Shown piece after piece: positions 8,468 through 16,839 of a stretch of DNA of 64,000 nt. The notes beneath the pieces were generated by a model, which did no database searches, was not told the DNA's origin, and saw nothing but the letters and a program-made list of their open reading frames with translations. The stretch spans positions 1 to 64,000 of the forward strand of contig CALFNN010000006.1 of the NCBI GenBank assembly GCA_937902925.1, written 5' to 3'. This DNA is from an uncultured Opitutaceae bacterium (GTDB taxonomy: Bacteria > Verrucomicrobiota > Verrucomicrobiia > Opitutales > Opitutaceae). The number at the start of each line of letters is the position of its first letter. The stretch's first letter is position 1. The position numbers and the translations under genes are program-made.

Positions 8468-8651
8468 GACAAGATTTTGGAAGCGGCAGAAGCTGTGCCG
8501 GATGCATCCTGCATCGGAGGAGATAGGTTGGGCATGACCGCCAATCGGGTTGGTTTCGACAGGCATGACGCAAGGAAAGAGAAAAGTGTGCGGGATAGGG
8601 CGATTCGCCGCCAAGTTTTTTCTCGCGGACGACGAGGATGGACGCCCCCGG

Positions 8652-8703
8652 GTGTCCGTTAAAAATGCCGCACGTTTTCCTTGCTAGCCGGGCGCACGGA
8701 CAC
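8652..8703. promoter_or_regulatory. Inverted repeat upstream of serA
   Basis: GTGTCCGT (8652-8659) and ACGGACAC (8696-8703) form a perfect 8-bp inverted repeat with a 36-nt interval, ending 25 nt before the serA start. It could be an operator dyad or the base of a leader hairpin. A GGAGG at 8711-8715 follows as the likely SD. The rest of the intergenic region 8468-8728 must carry divergent promoters, but I see no convincing -35/-10 pair. Confidence 0.35.
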
Positions 8704-8728
8704 TTCCCTCGGAGGCTATTTTGTCCAC

Positions 8729-10318
8729 ATGAAAGTCCTCGTCGCTGACAAGATCTCACCCAAGGGAGTAGCCTATCTGCGCCAGCAGCCGGGCTTCGAA
8801 GTCGTTGAGGCCTACGGCTCCTCGCCGGAGAAGGTGCTTGAGCTCGTCAAGGACGTGCATGCCATCGCGGTGCGCTCGGAGACGAAGATCACCGCGGCGG
8901 TCTTCGCGGCGGCGCCCCTGCTGAAGGTCGTGGGCCGGGCCGGCGTGGGCGTCGACAATGTCGACGTCGAGGCGGCGACCGAGCGGGGGGTGATCGTGAT
9001 GAACACACCCTCGGGCAACACGATCGCGACGGCGGAGCTGACCTTTACGCATCTCCTCTGCGGAGCACGCCCCGTGCCGCAGGCGGCGGCCTCGATGAAG
9101 GCCGGCCAGTGGGACCGCAAGAGCTTCTCGGGCATCGAACTTTTCCGCAAAACCCTCGGCATCGTCGGGCTCGGCCGCATCGGCGGCGAGGTCGCGAAGC
9201 GCGCCCAGGCGTTCGGCATGCGCGTGCTCGCCTACGATCCCTATCTCGCGCCCAGCCGGGCGAAGGCCATGCAGGTCGAGGGTGTGGCGCTCGACGAACT
9301 CCTGAAGCAGTCGGACTACATCACGGTCCACATGCCGCTGACCGACGATACGAAATACATGATCGACGAGGCGGCCTTCGAGAAGTGCAAGAAGGGCCTG
9401 CGCATCTTCAACTGCGCGCGCGGCGGCATCATCAAGGAAGCCGCGCTCATCGCCGCGATCAAGGCCGGCAAGGTCGCCGCCGCCGGCCTCGATGTTTACG
9501 AGGACGAGCCGCTGGCGAAGGACAGCGAGCTCCGCACGCTGCCCAATGTCGTCCTCACGCCGCACCTCGGCGCCTCGACTGCGGAGGCGCAGGAGTCGGT
9601 CGGCATCGAGATCGCCGAACAGATCGCCGACGTGCTCAACGGCGGCGTCATCCGCAACGCCGTCAACGTCCCCTCGATCGACGCCGCGGCGATCAAGATC
9701 CTCGGGCCGTATCTGGACCTCGGCGCGAAGCTCGGCACGCTCGTGCAGCAGATCGCCCCGGCGCAGATCGCGAGCCTCCGGATCACGTATTGGGGCAAGA
9801 TGGTCGACCTCGACGCCAACGCCGTGACCCGCTCGATCGAGCGCGGCTTCCTGCGCCGGATCAGCGGCGAGGAGGTCAATTTCGTCAACGCGCCCGTGCT
9901 GCTCGAGCGCCTCGGCATCCACGCCGAGGTGACCAAGTCGAACAGCAATTCCGATTACACCGAGTTGATGCAGGTCGAGGCCGTGGCGCCGGATGGCGCG
10001 GTGTTCTCGGCCGCCGGCACGCTCATCGGCAAGGGCAACCAGCCGCGCATCGTCATCATCAACGGCCGCGACGTCGAGGTGGCCGCCGAGGGCAAGCTCC
10101 TGGTGCTCGAGAATCTCGACCAGCCCGGCATGGTCGGCGAAGTCGGCACGATCCTCGGCAAGGACAAGGTCAACATCGCTGACATGTCGCTCAGCCGGCT
10201 TACGCCGGGCGGCACCGCCTACATGGTGGTGCGCGTCGACACGGAGCCGAGCGATGCCGCGCGGAAGGTCATCAAGGGCCATTCCGCGATCAAGCAGGCG
10301 AAGTTCGTCCAGTTGTAG
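8729..10318 (+). CDS. serA: D-3-phosphoglycerate dehydrogenase
   Basis: A 529-residue enzyme that oxidises 3-phosphoglycerate to 3-phosphohydroxypyruvate with NAD, the first step of serine synthesis. The nucleotide-binding GLGRIG is at residues 147-152. The substrate/catalytic motifs are VGRAGVGVDN, NCARGG and LTPHLGAST (catalytic His near 287). A long C-terminal part contains the extra substrate-binding domain and an ACT domain (LENLDQPGMVGEVGTIL), as in the long type I enzymes. I chose ATG 8729, preceded by GGAGG, over an upstream in-frame ATG at 8681 because family proteins start at KVLVADKIS. It leads the amino-acid gene block and is followed 9 nt later by plsY. Confidence 0.96.
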   Translation: MKVLVADKISPKGVAYLRQQPGFEVVEAYGSSPEKVLELVKDVHAIAVRSETKITAAVFAAAPLLKVVGRAGVGVDNVDVEAATERGVIVMNTPSGNTIATAELTFTHLLCGARPVPQAAASMKAGQWDRKSFSGIELFRKTLGIVGLGRIGGEVAKRAQAFGMRVLAYDPYLAPSRAKAMQVEGVALDELLKQSDYITVHMPLTDDTKYMIDEAAFEKCKKGLRIFNCARGGIIKEAALIAAIKAGKVAAAGLDVYEDEPLAKDSELRTLPNVVLTPHLGASTAEAQESVGIEIAEQIADVLNGGVIRNAVNVPSIDAAAIKILGPYLDLGAKLGTLVQQIAPAQIASLRITYWGKMVDLDANAVTRSIERGFLRRISGEEVNFVNAPVLLERLGIHAEVTKSNSNSDYTELMQVEAVAPDGAVFSAAGTLIGKGNQPRIVIINGRDVEVAAEGKLLVLENLDQPGMVGEVGTILGKDKVNIADMSLSRLTPGGTAYMVVRVDTEPSDAARKVIKGHSAIKQAKFVQL

Positions 10319-10327
10319 ACTGCGTCC

Positions 10328-10978
10328 ATGCTCACCCCGCTCCTCATCGCTGCGGTCGTCGGTTATCTGCTGGGCTCGCTGCCCTTCGGCTATCTCGTCG
10401 CGCGCGCGAAGGGCGTGAACATCTTCGAGGTTGGCAGCAAGAATCCCGGCGCGACCAACGTGGGCCGCGTGCTCGGCAAGGGCCTGGGTCGGCTGGTGCT
10501 CGTCCTTGATGCGCTCAAGGGAGCTGCGGCGACGTTCGCGCCATGGGGCTGGCGGCTGGTTTCCGGCCGCCCGTCCGGGGGATTTGACCAGCAGCAATAC
10601 GGCGAGTTTGCCGTCGCGGGTCTGGTCGGGGCGCTGCTGGGGCACAGCTTTTCGTGCTTCACCGGTTTTCGCGGCGGCAAGGGCGTGGCGACCGGTGCGG
10701 GAGGGTTCGCGGTATTGTTTCCGCCCGGCGCGCTCATCGCGATAGCCGTGTGGCTCGTGACGGTCGGCCTCTTTCGTTACGTCTCGCTCGCATCGATGCT
10801 CGCGGCGGCGTCCTTGCCAGTGTCGGCGTGGTTTCTCGGGCGCTCGCTGCTCCTGATCGTGGTCGCCGGCTGTGTCGCGCTGTTTGTCGTCATCCGCCAT
10901 CGTGCCAACATTTCCCGCCTGCTGGCCGGCACGGAAAGCAAGGTCGGCGGAAAAAAAGCTGACGCCTCCTCCCCATGA
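10328..10978 (+). CDS. plsY: Acyl-phosphate glycerol-3-phosphate acyltransferase
   Basis: A 216-residue integral membrane enzyme that moves an acyl group from acyl phosphate to glycerol 3-phosphate, the first step of phospholipid synthesis. The three family motifs are present: GSLPFGYLVAR, GSKNPGATNVGR and GHSFSCFTGFRGGKGVAT. Several hydrophobic helices fill the remainder. Length is normal. It sits between serA and hom; its stop overlaps the hom start by ATGA (10975-10978), so a lipid gene is embedded in an amino-acid operon. Confidence 0.95.
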   Translation: MLTPLLIAAVVGYLLGSLPFGYLVARAKGVNIFEVGSKNPGATNVGRVLGKGLGRLVLVLDALKGAAATFAPWGWRLVSGRPSGGFDQQQYGEFAVAGLVGALLGHSFSCFTGFRGGKGVATGAGGFAVLFPPGALIAIAVWLVTVGLFRYVSLASMLAAASLPVSAWFLGRSLLLIVVAGCVALFVVIRHRANISRLLAGTESKVGGKKADASSP

Positions 10979-12297
10979 GCGCACCCATGACCGTCAACAT
11001 CGGGCTTTGCGGCCTCGGCACCGTCGGCCAGGGCGTGTGGAAACACATTTCCGCGAATCGCGCGGACCTCGAGTCGCGCGTCGGCGTAAAACTCAACCTC
11101 GCCCGCGTCGCCGTGCGGAATCCTCGCAAGGCGCGCGCCGTCGCGATTCCGGCCACGAAGCTCACGACCGACCCGCTCGCGATCGCGAACGATCCGGACA
11201 TCCAGATCGTGTGCGAGCTGATGGGCGGCACCACGCTTGCGCGCCAGGTCACGCTCGCCGCGCTGCGTCGCGGCAAGATCGTCGTTTCCGCCAACAAGGC
11301 GCTGATCTGCAAGCACGGGGCGGAGATCTTCGCGGCGGCGCAAAAGCATGGCGGGCATTTCTTTTTCGAGGCGTCGGTCGCCGGCGGCATCCCGATCATC
11401 AAGGCGCTGCGCGAGGGCCTCGTGGCGAACCGTTTCCCGCGCATCTACGGAATCCTGAACGGCACCTGCAATTACATCCTTACGCAGATGGAGGATCGCG
11501 ACGCGCCCTACGCCAGCGTGCTGGCGGATGCGAAGCGCCTCGGCTACGCGGAGGCCGACGAGTCACTCGACGTCGACGGCTGGGACACCGCGCACAAGGC
11601 GTCGGTCCTCGCGTGGCTGGCGCACGGCGTCTGGGTGAAGACCGACGACATGATCGTCGAGGGCATCTCGCGCATCACGCCGGCGGATTTCAAGAATGCG
11701 GTCACCCTCGGCTTCGGCATCAAGCTGCTCGCGGTCATCACGCGCGACCTCGCCCGCAACGAGCTGTGCGTGCGCGTGCACCCGACGCTGCTGCCCGAGG
11801 GCAACGTCATCGCCAACGTCAGCGGCGTGTTCAACGCGATCTCCGTCACGGGCGACGTCGTCGGCACCACGCTCTATAGCGGTCGCGGCGCCGGCCAGGA
11901 CGCGACGGCGAGCGCCGTCATCGGCGACATCGCGGACGCGGCCGCGTTGCTCAAGCACGGCAAGGGCGCGCACCTGATTGGTGAGGCCACGGCACCGGCG
12001 CGCGACGAATCCCGCCTCGCGCCGCCGGAAAAGATTCACTGCCGGTATTATCTCCGGCTCACCGTGAAGGACCAGCCGGGCGTCCTCGCACGAGTGGCGT
12101 CGGTGATGGCGAAGCATCACGTCAGCATCGCGAGCGTCATCCAGAATCCCGCCGAGCGCCCGGGCGCGGCTTCGCTCGTGCTGACGACGCACGAGAGCAA
12201 CGAGCGGGCGATGGGCGCGACGCTGAAGCGACTGCGCGGGCTCGCCAGCGTGCTCGACGATCCGCTGCTGCTGCGCATCGGGGATTTCAATGACTAG
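10975..12297 (+). CDS. hom: Homoserine dehydrogenase
   Basis: A 440-residue enzyme that reduces aspartate semialdehyde to homoserine, feeding threonine and methionine synthesis. The Rossmann motif GLCGLGTVGQGV is at about residues 10-21. The catalytic-domain signatures GTCNYILTQM and AEADESLDVDGWDTAHKA follow. A C-terminal ACT domain starts near residue 350 (YLRLTVKDQPGVLARVASVM), suggesting feedback control by threonine. The start at 10975 gives a 4-nt overlap with plsY; a second in-frame ATG at 10987 is also possible. It is the monofunctional form, with aspartate kinase encoded separately downstream. Confidence 0.96.
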   Translation: MSAPMTVNIGLCGLGTVGQGVWKHISANRADLESRVGVKLNLARVAVRNPRKARAVAIPATKLTTDPLAIANDPDIQIVCELMGGTTLARQVTLAALRRGKIVVSANKALICKHGAEIFAAAQKHGGHFFFEASVAGGIPIIKALREGLVANRFPRIYGILNGTCNYILTQMEDRDAPYASVLADAKRLGYAEADESLDVDGWDTAHKASVLAWLAHGVWVKTDDMIVEGISRITPADFKNAVTLGFGIKLLAVITRDLARNELCVRVHPTLLPEGNVIANVSGVFNAISVTGDVVGTTLYSGRGAGQDATASAVIGDIADAAALLKHGKGAHLIGEATAPARDESRLAPPEKIHCRYYLRLTVKDQPGVLARVASVMAKHHVSIASVIQNPAERPGAASLVLTTHESNERAMGATLKRLRGLASVLDDPLLLRIGDFND

Positions 12298-12308
12298 TGT
12301 TTGTTGAA

Positions 12309-12378
12309 GGTTGAAAGGCGAAGGTTGAAAGACCCGAGCCGGACGACTTTCACCTCTTTTAAGTTTCATCTTTCAACC
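12309..12378. repeat. Two direct and one inverted GGTTGAAAG in the hom-lysC gap
   Basis: GGTTGAAAG occurs at 12309-12317 and 12323-12331, and its exact reverse complement CTTTCAACC is at 12370-12378, just before the lysC start. Either upstream copy could pair with the downstream copy, giving two mutually exclusive stems. The downstream arm also belongs to the CA-rich pre-start leaders seen elsewhere in the window. It may be an interspersed repeat or a leader element. Confidence 0.45.
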
Positions 12379-12391
12379 CTCAACCCAGGCA

Positions 12392-13609
12392 ATGGCTCGA
12401 ATCGTCCAGAAATACGGTGGCACCTCCGTCGGAGACCCCGCCCGCATCAAGAATGTCGCGGCACGCATCAAGGCGATCCGCGACGAGGGTAACGAACTCG
12501 TCGTGGTCGTCTCGGCCCGCGCCGGCGTGACGAACGAGCTCATCGCCCGCGCCAAGGAGGTTTGCGCCAACCCCAGCGAGCGGGAGATGGACCAGCTTCT
12601 CGCGGTGGGCGAACAGGAGACGATCGCGCTCACGGCGATGGCGCTTCACGGGCTCGGCGTGCAGGCGGTGAGCTACACCGGTGCGCAGGCGGGAATCTTC
12701 ACCGACAAGGTTCACACGAAGGCGAAAATCCGGACCATCGACGCCAAGCCGCTCGAGAAGGACCTGAACGCCGGCAAGGTGATCATCGTCGCGGGGTTTC
12801 AGGGCATCAACGACGAGGGCCAGACCACGACGCTCGGCCGCGGCGGCTCCGATCTCACCGCGATCGCCCTCGCCGCCGCGATCAAGGCCGACAAGTGCGA
12901 GATCTACACGGACGTCGACGGCGTCTACACGGCCGACCCGCGCGTCGTGAAGAACGCCCGCAAGCTCGACGAGATCAGCTACGACGAGATGCTCGAGCTC
13001 GCGTCGCTCGGCAGCAAGGTCATGCAGACCCGCTCGGTCGAGTTCGCGTCGAAATACAACGTCGTTTTCGAAGTCCGCTCCTCTTTCAATCACAACCCAG
13101 GAACCATCGTGAAACAAGAAGTCGCCTATATGGAGAAGGTCGTCGTGCGCGGCGTCGCCGTCGACAAGGACCAGGCCAAGGTCGTCGTGAGCAACATCCC
13201 GGACAAGCCCGGCACGGCGGCGAAGGTTTTCCGCGCGCTCGCGGACGCGAACATCAACGTCGACATGATCGTGCAGAACGTCGGCCGGCAGGGGGTGGCG
13301 AACCTCACGTTCACGGTGCCGCAGACCGAGACCGCCAAGGCCGAGCGCACGCTGGCCCCGGTGCTGAAGGAAATCGGCGGCGGCAACGTCTCGGTGGACG
13401 AGAAGATTGCCAAACTTTCGGTCGTCGGGGTGGGGATGCGGACGCACAGCGGCGTCGCCGCGACCCTGTTCACGTCGCTGGCCGACGCCGGCGTCAACCT
13501 CGAGCTGATCAGCACGTCCGAGATCAAGATTTCGGTGGTGATCGCGCGCGACCAGGCCGACGAGGCGGCGCGCGTCGCGCACGCGGCGTTTCACCTGGAC
13601 GAGATCTGA
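12392..13609 (+). CDS. lysC: Aspartate kinase
   Basis: A 405-residue aspartokinase that phosphorylates aspartate, the committed step to lysine, threonine and methionine. The amino-acid kinase domain opens with VQKYGGTSVGDPARIKN and contains GRGGSDLTAIALAAAI and EIYTDVDGVYTADPR. Two ACT domains from about residue 265 (VSNIPDKPGTAAKVFRALA and SVVGVGMRTHSGVAATLFTS) mark the feedback-regulated alpha/beta type. In that type an internal start can make a short regulatory subunit; an in-frame ATG near 13130 (MEKVVVRGVAV) is in the right place but has no evident SD. It is preceded by a 94-nt gap with repeated GGTTGAAAG. Confidence 0.96.
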   Translation: MARIVQKYGGTSVGDPARIKNVAARIKAIRDEGNELVVVVSARAGVTNELIARAKEVCANPSEREMDQLLAVGEQETIALTAMALHGLGVQAVSYTGAQAGIFTDKVHTKAKIRTIDAKPLEKDLNAGKVIIVAGFQGINDEGQTTTLGRGGSDLTAIALAAAIKADKCEIYTDVDGVYTADPRVVKNARKLDEISYDEMLELASLGSKVMQTRSVEFASKYNVVFEVRSSFNHNPGTIVKQEVAYMEKVVVRGVAVDKDQAKVVVSNIPDKPGTAAKVFRALADANINVDMIVQNVGRQGVANLTFTVPQTETAKAERTLAPVLKEIGGGNVSVDEKIAKLSVVGVGMRTHSGVAATLFTSLADAGVNLELISTSEIKISVVIARDQADEAARVAHAAFHLDEI

Positions 13610-13636
13610 TGTCGCGCCGGCTTCCCGGCGCCACCC

Positions 13637-14995
13637 ATGCGATTCATCTCCACGCGCGGCCAGACCCCGGCCCTCGGATTCTCCGATGCCGTCGCCACCG
13701 GCCTCGCGCCGGACGGCGGGTTGTTTCTGCCGGAGACGCTGCCGGATTTCAGCGGCGATCTCGCACGCTTCGAAAAACTCGGTTACGCGGAACTGTGTTT
13801 TGAATTCCTGCGCGTCTTCGCGACCGACATTCCGCCGGCCACATTGCGTGGCCTCGTCGACGCGAGCTACACCCGCTTCGCCGACCCGGCGATCGCGCCG
13901 CTGAAGCCGCTCGCGAAGAATCTCTACGTCCTCGAGCTCTTCCACGGACCGACGCTCGCGTTCAAGGACTTCGCGCTCCAGCTCCTCGGCAACCTCTACG
14001 AGCACCAGTGTGCCGTCCGCCGGCAGACGATCAACGTCCTCGGCGCCACCTCGGGCGACACCGGGGCGGCGGCGATCCACGGACTGCTCGGCAAGCCGGG
14101 CACCGCGATCTTCATCCTCTATCCGGACGGACGCGTGTCGCCGTTGCAGGAGCGGCAGATGGCGTGCACGGGCGCGACCAATGTTTTTGCCCTCGCGGTC
14201 GACGGCACGTTCGACGACGCGCAGAACGCGCTGAAGGAAATCCTCGGCGACCAGGCGTTTCGGACCCGGCACCGGCTGTCGGCGGTGAATTCGATCAATC
14301 TCGCGCGCGTGCTGGCGCAGTGCGTTTACTACTTTTACGCGTGGTTGCGACTGCCCGCGGCGGAGCGTGGGAACGTGGAGTTCGTCGTGCCGACGGGAAA
14401 TTTCGGCAATGTTCTTGCCGGCTGGATGCTGCAGAAAATGGGCGTGCCGATCCGGAGCTTCCGCGTTGCGACGAACCAGAACGACATTCTCTACCGGATG
14501 TTCACGACCGGCGAGTATCGCATGGGCGCCGTGTTGCCGAGTCTCGCGCCGTCGATGGATATCCAGGTGGCGTCGAACTTCGAGCGGTTCATCTACTTCG
14601 CCGTCGGCCGCGATCCGGCGAAAGTCCGCGAGGTCATGCAGACCTTCAAGGCGACCGGCGGCTACACGTTCGCGAATTTCAACCGCGACACGTTCACGGC
14701 GTCCCGCTGCACGGATGCGGAGATTCCCGGCATCATCGCGCGCGTTCATCGCGAACACGGCTACATCGCCGATCCGCACACCGCGTGCGGCTTCCAGAAA
14801 CTGGCGGCGGGCCGCGTCAACGTGGTTCTGGCCACGGCGAGCCCGGCGAAATTTCCGGACACCATCCGGACCGCGATCGGCATCGAGCCGACGCACCCGA
14901 GCCTCGAGGCGCTCAAGTCGCGTCCGGTCGTGAAGCACCGGCTCAGGGCGGAAGCGGCCGCCATCCGGGAGTTTGTCGAGCGGCGCGCGGTCTGA
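13637..14995 (+). CDS. thrC: Threonine synthase
   Basis: A 452-residue PLP enzyme converting O-phosphohomoserine to threonine. The PLP lysine is in FHGPTLAFKDFALQLLGNL (Lys about 110). GATSGDTGAAAIHGL and VPTGNFGNVLAG form the phosphate-binding and active-site loops, and the N-terminus (FISTRGQTPALGFSDAV, GLAPDGGLFLPE) is typical of the long bacterial/fungal form. It follows lysC by 27 nt and completes the aspartate-to-threonine route. Threonine is not the 2-oxobutanoate source for isoleucine if the following cimA gene is active. Confidence 0.96.
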   Translation: MRFISTRGQTPALGFSDAVATGLAPDGGLFLPETLPDFSGDLARFEKLGYAELCFEFLRVFATDIPPATLRGLVDASYTRFADPAIAPLKPLAKNLYVLELFHGPTLAFKDFALQLLGNLYEHQCAVRRQTINVLGATSGDTGAAAIHGLLGKPGTAIFILYPDGRVSPLQERQMACTGATNVFALAVDGTFDDAQNALKEILGDQAFRTRHRLSAVNSINLARVLAQCVYYFYAWLRLPAAERGNVEFVVPTGNFGNVLAGWMLQKMGVPIRSFRVATNQNDILYRMFTTGEYRMGAVLPSLAPSMDIQVASNFERFIYFAVGRDPAKVREVMQTFKATGGYTFANFNRDTFTASRCTDAEIPGIIARVHREHGYIADPHTACGFQKLAAGRVNVVLATASPAKFPDTIRTAIGIEPTHPSLEALKSRPVVKHRLRAEAAAIREFVERRAV

Positions 14996-15110
14996 CCGGC
15001 GTCGCGGCGGTGCCCGCCCGGCCGTCGCCGCCCTGGGTGGAGCCCTGGCGCCGGACGAAAAACGGGATGGACACGGACGGCGCGGGCGTTTTTCCTCGCC
15101 CTCCCTCAGC

Positions 15111-15191
15111 ATGAACTCCGCTCCCGCCATCGTTCGCGCGATCAGCACCATTATTATTGGTCGCTCGCCCGGGCGCGGAAAAATGGCGTGA
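15111..15191 (+). CDS. Isoleucine-rich leader peptide of cimA
   Basis: A 26-codon open frame (ATG 15111, TGA 15189-15191) with five Ile codons, three of them consecutive (codons 14-16, 15150-15158) within AISTIIIG. It lies in the gap before citramalate synthase and is followed 26 nt later by an intrinsic terminator. This is the arrangement of a transcription attenuator: scarcity of charged tRNA-Ile would stall the ribosome on the Ile run. It has no SD, like many starts here. Translation is inferred, not proven. Confidence 0.7.
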   Translation: MNSAPAIVRAISTIIIGRSPGRGKMA

Positions 15192-15217
15192 GTTCACCCT
15201 CAATCGTCGTTTCTCTC

Positions 15218-15251
15218 ACCCCGGGCTTTTCGCCCGGGGTTTTTTGTTTTT
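15218..15251 (+). terminator. Attenuator terminator before cimA
   Basis: A perfect 9-bp stem, ACCCCGGGC (15218-15226) with GCCCGGGGT (15232-15240), a TTTTC loop and a TTTTTGTTTTT tail. It ends 7 nt before the cimA start, so it can only act by deciding readthrough into cimA. The left arm (CCCGGGC, 15220-15226) can pair instead with GCCCGGG at 15167-15173 in the leader ORF, 8 nt beyond the Ile run, giving a plausible antiterminator. Confidence 0.85.
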
Positions 15252-15258
15252 AACACCC

Positions 15259-16824
15259 ATGAGCAACTCCAACGTCAAGATCTACGACACCACGCTCCGC
15301 GACGGCACGCAGGGCGAGGGCATCAGTTTCTCGGTCACCGACAAGCTCCTCATCGCGGAACGGCTCGACCAGTTCGGCGTCGATTACATCGAGGGCGGCT
15401 TTCCCGGCTCCAACCCGCGCGATATCTCGTTTTTCAAGGAGGCTAAAAATCTGCGGCTCAAGCATGCCCGGCTCGCCGCGTTCGGGGCGACACGCCGCGC
15501 CGGCACGAAGGCGGCCGACGATGCGCAGCTTCGCACGCTGCTCGACAGCGGGATGCCGGTCATGACGATCGTCGGCAAGACGTGGACGTTGCACGTCACG
15601 GAAATCCTGCGGACGACGCTCGAGGAAAACCTTGCGATGATCGAGGACTCGGCCCGCTACCTCGTCGCCCAGGGGCGCGAGGTGATCTACGATGCCGAGC
15701 ACTTTTTCGACGGCTACAAGGCCGACCCGGACTATGCGCTGAAGACGCTGGCGGCGGCGTTGCGCGGCGGGGCCAGCAACCTCACGCTGTGCGACACCAA
15801 CGGCGGGACGATGGTGGATGAGTTCAAGGCGATCGTCGGCCGGGCGGTGAAGGAGTTCGGCGGGGAGAAAGTCGGCGTCCATTGCCACAACGACAGCGGC
15901 GTGGGCGTGGCGCTGTCGCTGGCGGGAGTCGCGGCCGGCGCGACCCTCGTGCAGGGCACGATCAACGGCTACGGCGAGCGCGTCGGGAATGCGGACATCG
16001 TGACGATCATGCCGAACCTGTTTTTGAAGATGGGCCGCACGGCGCAGTGCGCGCCGAACCTGGCGCAGTTGCGCGACCTCTCGATGTTTTTCGACGAGCT
16101 CGCCAACCTCCGCCCCGACCCGAAGGCGCCGTTCGTCGGGCAGTCGGCCTTCGCCCACAAGGGCGGGTTGCACGCCAATGCGGCGAACAAGGTGGCGCGG
16201 AGCTACGAGCACATCGATCCCACGCTGGTCGGCAACCGCACGCGCGTGCTGGTTTCCGACATGGCGGGCCGGACGAGCCTCGCGCTCAAGGCGAAGGAGA
16301 TGGGACTCGAACTCGACGAGAAGCGCCCGGAGATGAAGGGTCTCATCGAGGAGCTGAAAGAGCGGGAATTTCGCGGCTACGAATACGAGGCGGCCGATGC
16401 GTCGTTCAAGCTGCTGGTCGCGAAGGCGCTGGGCCAGCGGAAGGTGTTTTTCGAGGTGGAGAGTTACCGGGTGATCATCGAGCGCCATGGCGAGGAGCTG
16501 TGGGCCGAGGCGACGGTGAAGCTCCACGTCAATGGCGAGGCGGTCCACACGGTGGCCGAGGAGACCGGCCCGATCGGCGCGCTCGACAAGGCGCTGCGGC
16601 TGGCCCTGGAGAAGACCTATCCGCAGATCCGCGACATGAAGCTGCGCGACTACAAGGTCCGCATCCTTGAGGGCAACAGCGGCGCGGGGTCGCGCACGCG
16701 GGTGCTGATCGAGAGCGGCGACGGCCAGGCGATCTGGGGCACGGTCGGCGTCAGCGACAACATCATCGACGCGAGCTGGGAAGCCCTGCGCGAATCGGTG
16801 GAGTTCAAGCTGTCGCTGGGCTGA
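15259..16824 (+). CDS. cimA: (R)-citramalate synthase
   Basis: A 521-residue enzyme of the LeuA/CimA family that condenses pyruvate with acetyl-CoA to citramalate, entering isoleucine synthesis without threonine deaminase. The start region IYDTTLRDGTQGEGISFSV and the metal-binding GVHCHNDSGVG (near residue 207) mark the TIM barrel. INGYGERVGNAD and AFAHKGGLHANA follow, and a C-terminal LeuA-type regulatory domain begins near residue 380. The length and the QGEGISFS form favour the 520-aa citramalate synthase group over isopropylmalate synthase. The ATG at 15259 sits immediately after the terminator tail; in-frame sequence upstream runs through the terminator and was excluded. Confidence 0.93.
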   Translation: MSNSNVKIYDTTLRDGTQGEGISFSVTDKLLIAERLDQFGVDYIEGGFPGSNPRDISFFKEAKNLRLKHARLAAFGATRRAGTKAADDAQLRTLLDSGMPVMTIVGKTWTLHVTEILRTTLEENLAMIEDSARYLVAQGREVIYDAEHFFDGYKADPDYALKTLAAALRGGASNLTLCDTNGGTMVDEFKAIVGRAVKEFGGEKVGVHCHNDSGVGVALSLAGVAAGATLVQGTINGYGERVGNADIVTIMPNLFLKMGRTAQCAPNLAQLRDLSMFFDELANLRPDPKAPFVGQSAFAHKGGLHANAANKVARSYEHIDPTLVGNRTRVLVSDMAGRTSLALKAKEMGLELDEKRPEMKGLIEELKEREFRGYEYEAADASFKLLVAKALGQRKVFFEVESYRVIIERHGEELWAEATVKLHVNGEAVHTVAEETGPIGALDKALRLALEKTYPQIRDMKLRDYKVRILEGNSGAGSRTRVLIESGDGQAIWGTVGVSDNIIDASWEALRESVEFKLSLG

Positions 16825-16839
16825 GCGGGCAGCGCGCGA

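Noticed and set aside
13130-13609. Separate annotation of a short aspartokinase regulatory subunit
   Set aside because: An in-frame ATG exists at the expected place but no SD or other start signal supports it; mentioned only within the lysC entry.
12380-15151. 923-codon minus-strand open frame opposite lysC and thrC
   Set aside because: Composition is that of a mirror frame; both plus-strand genes are certain.
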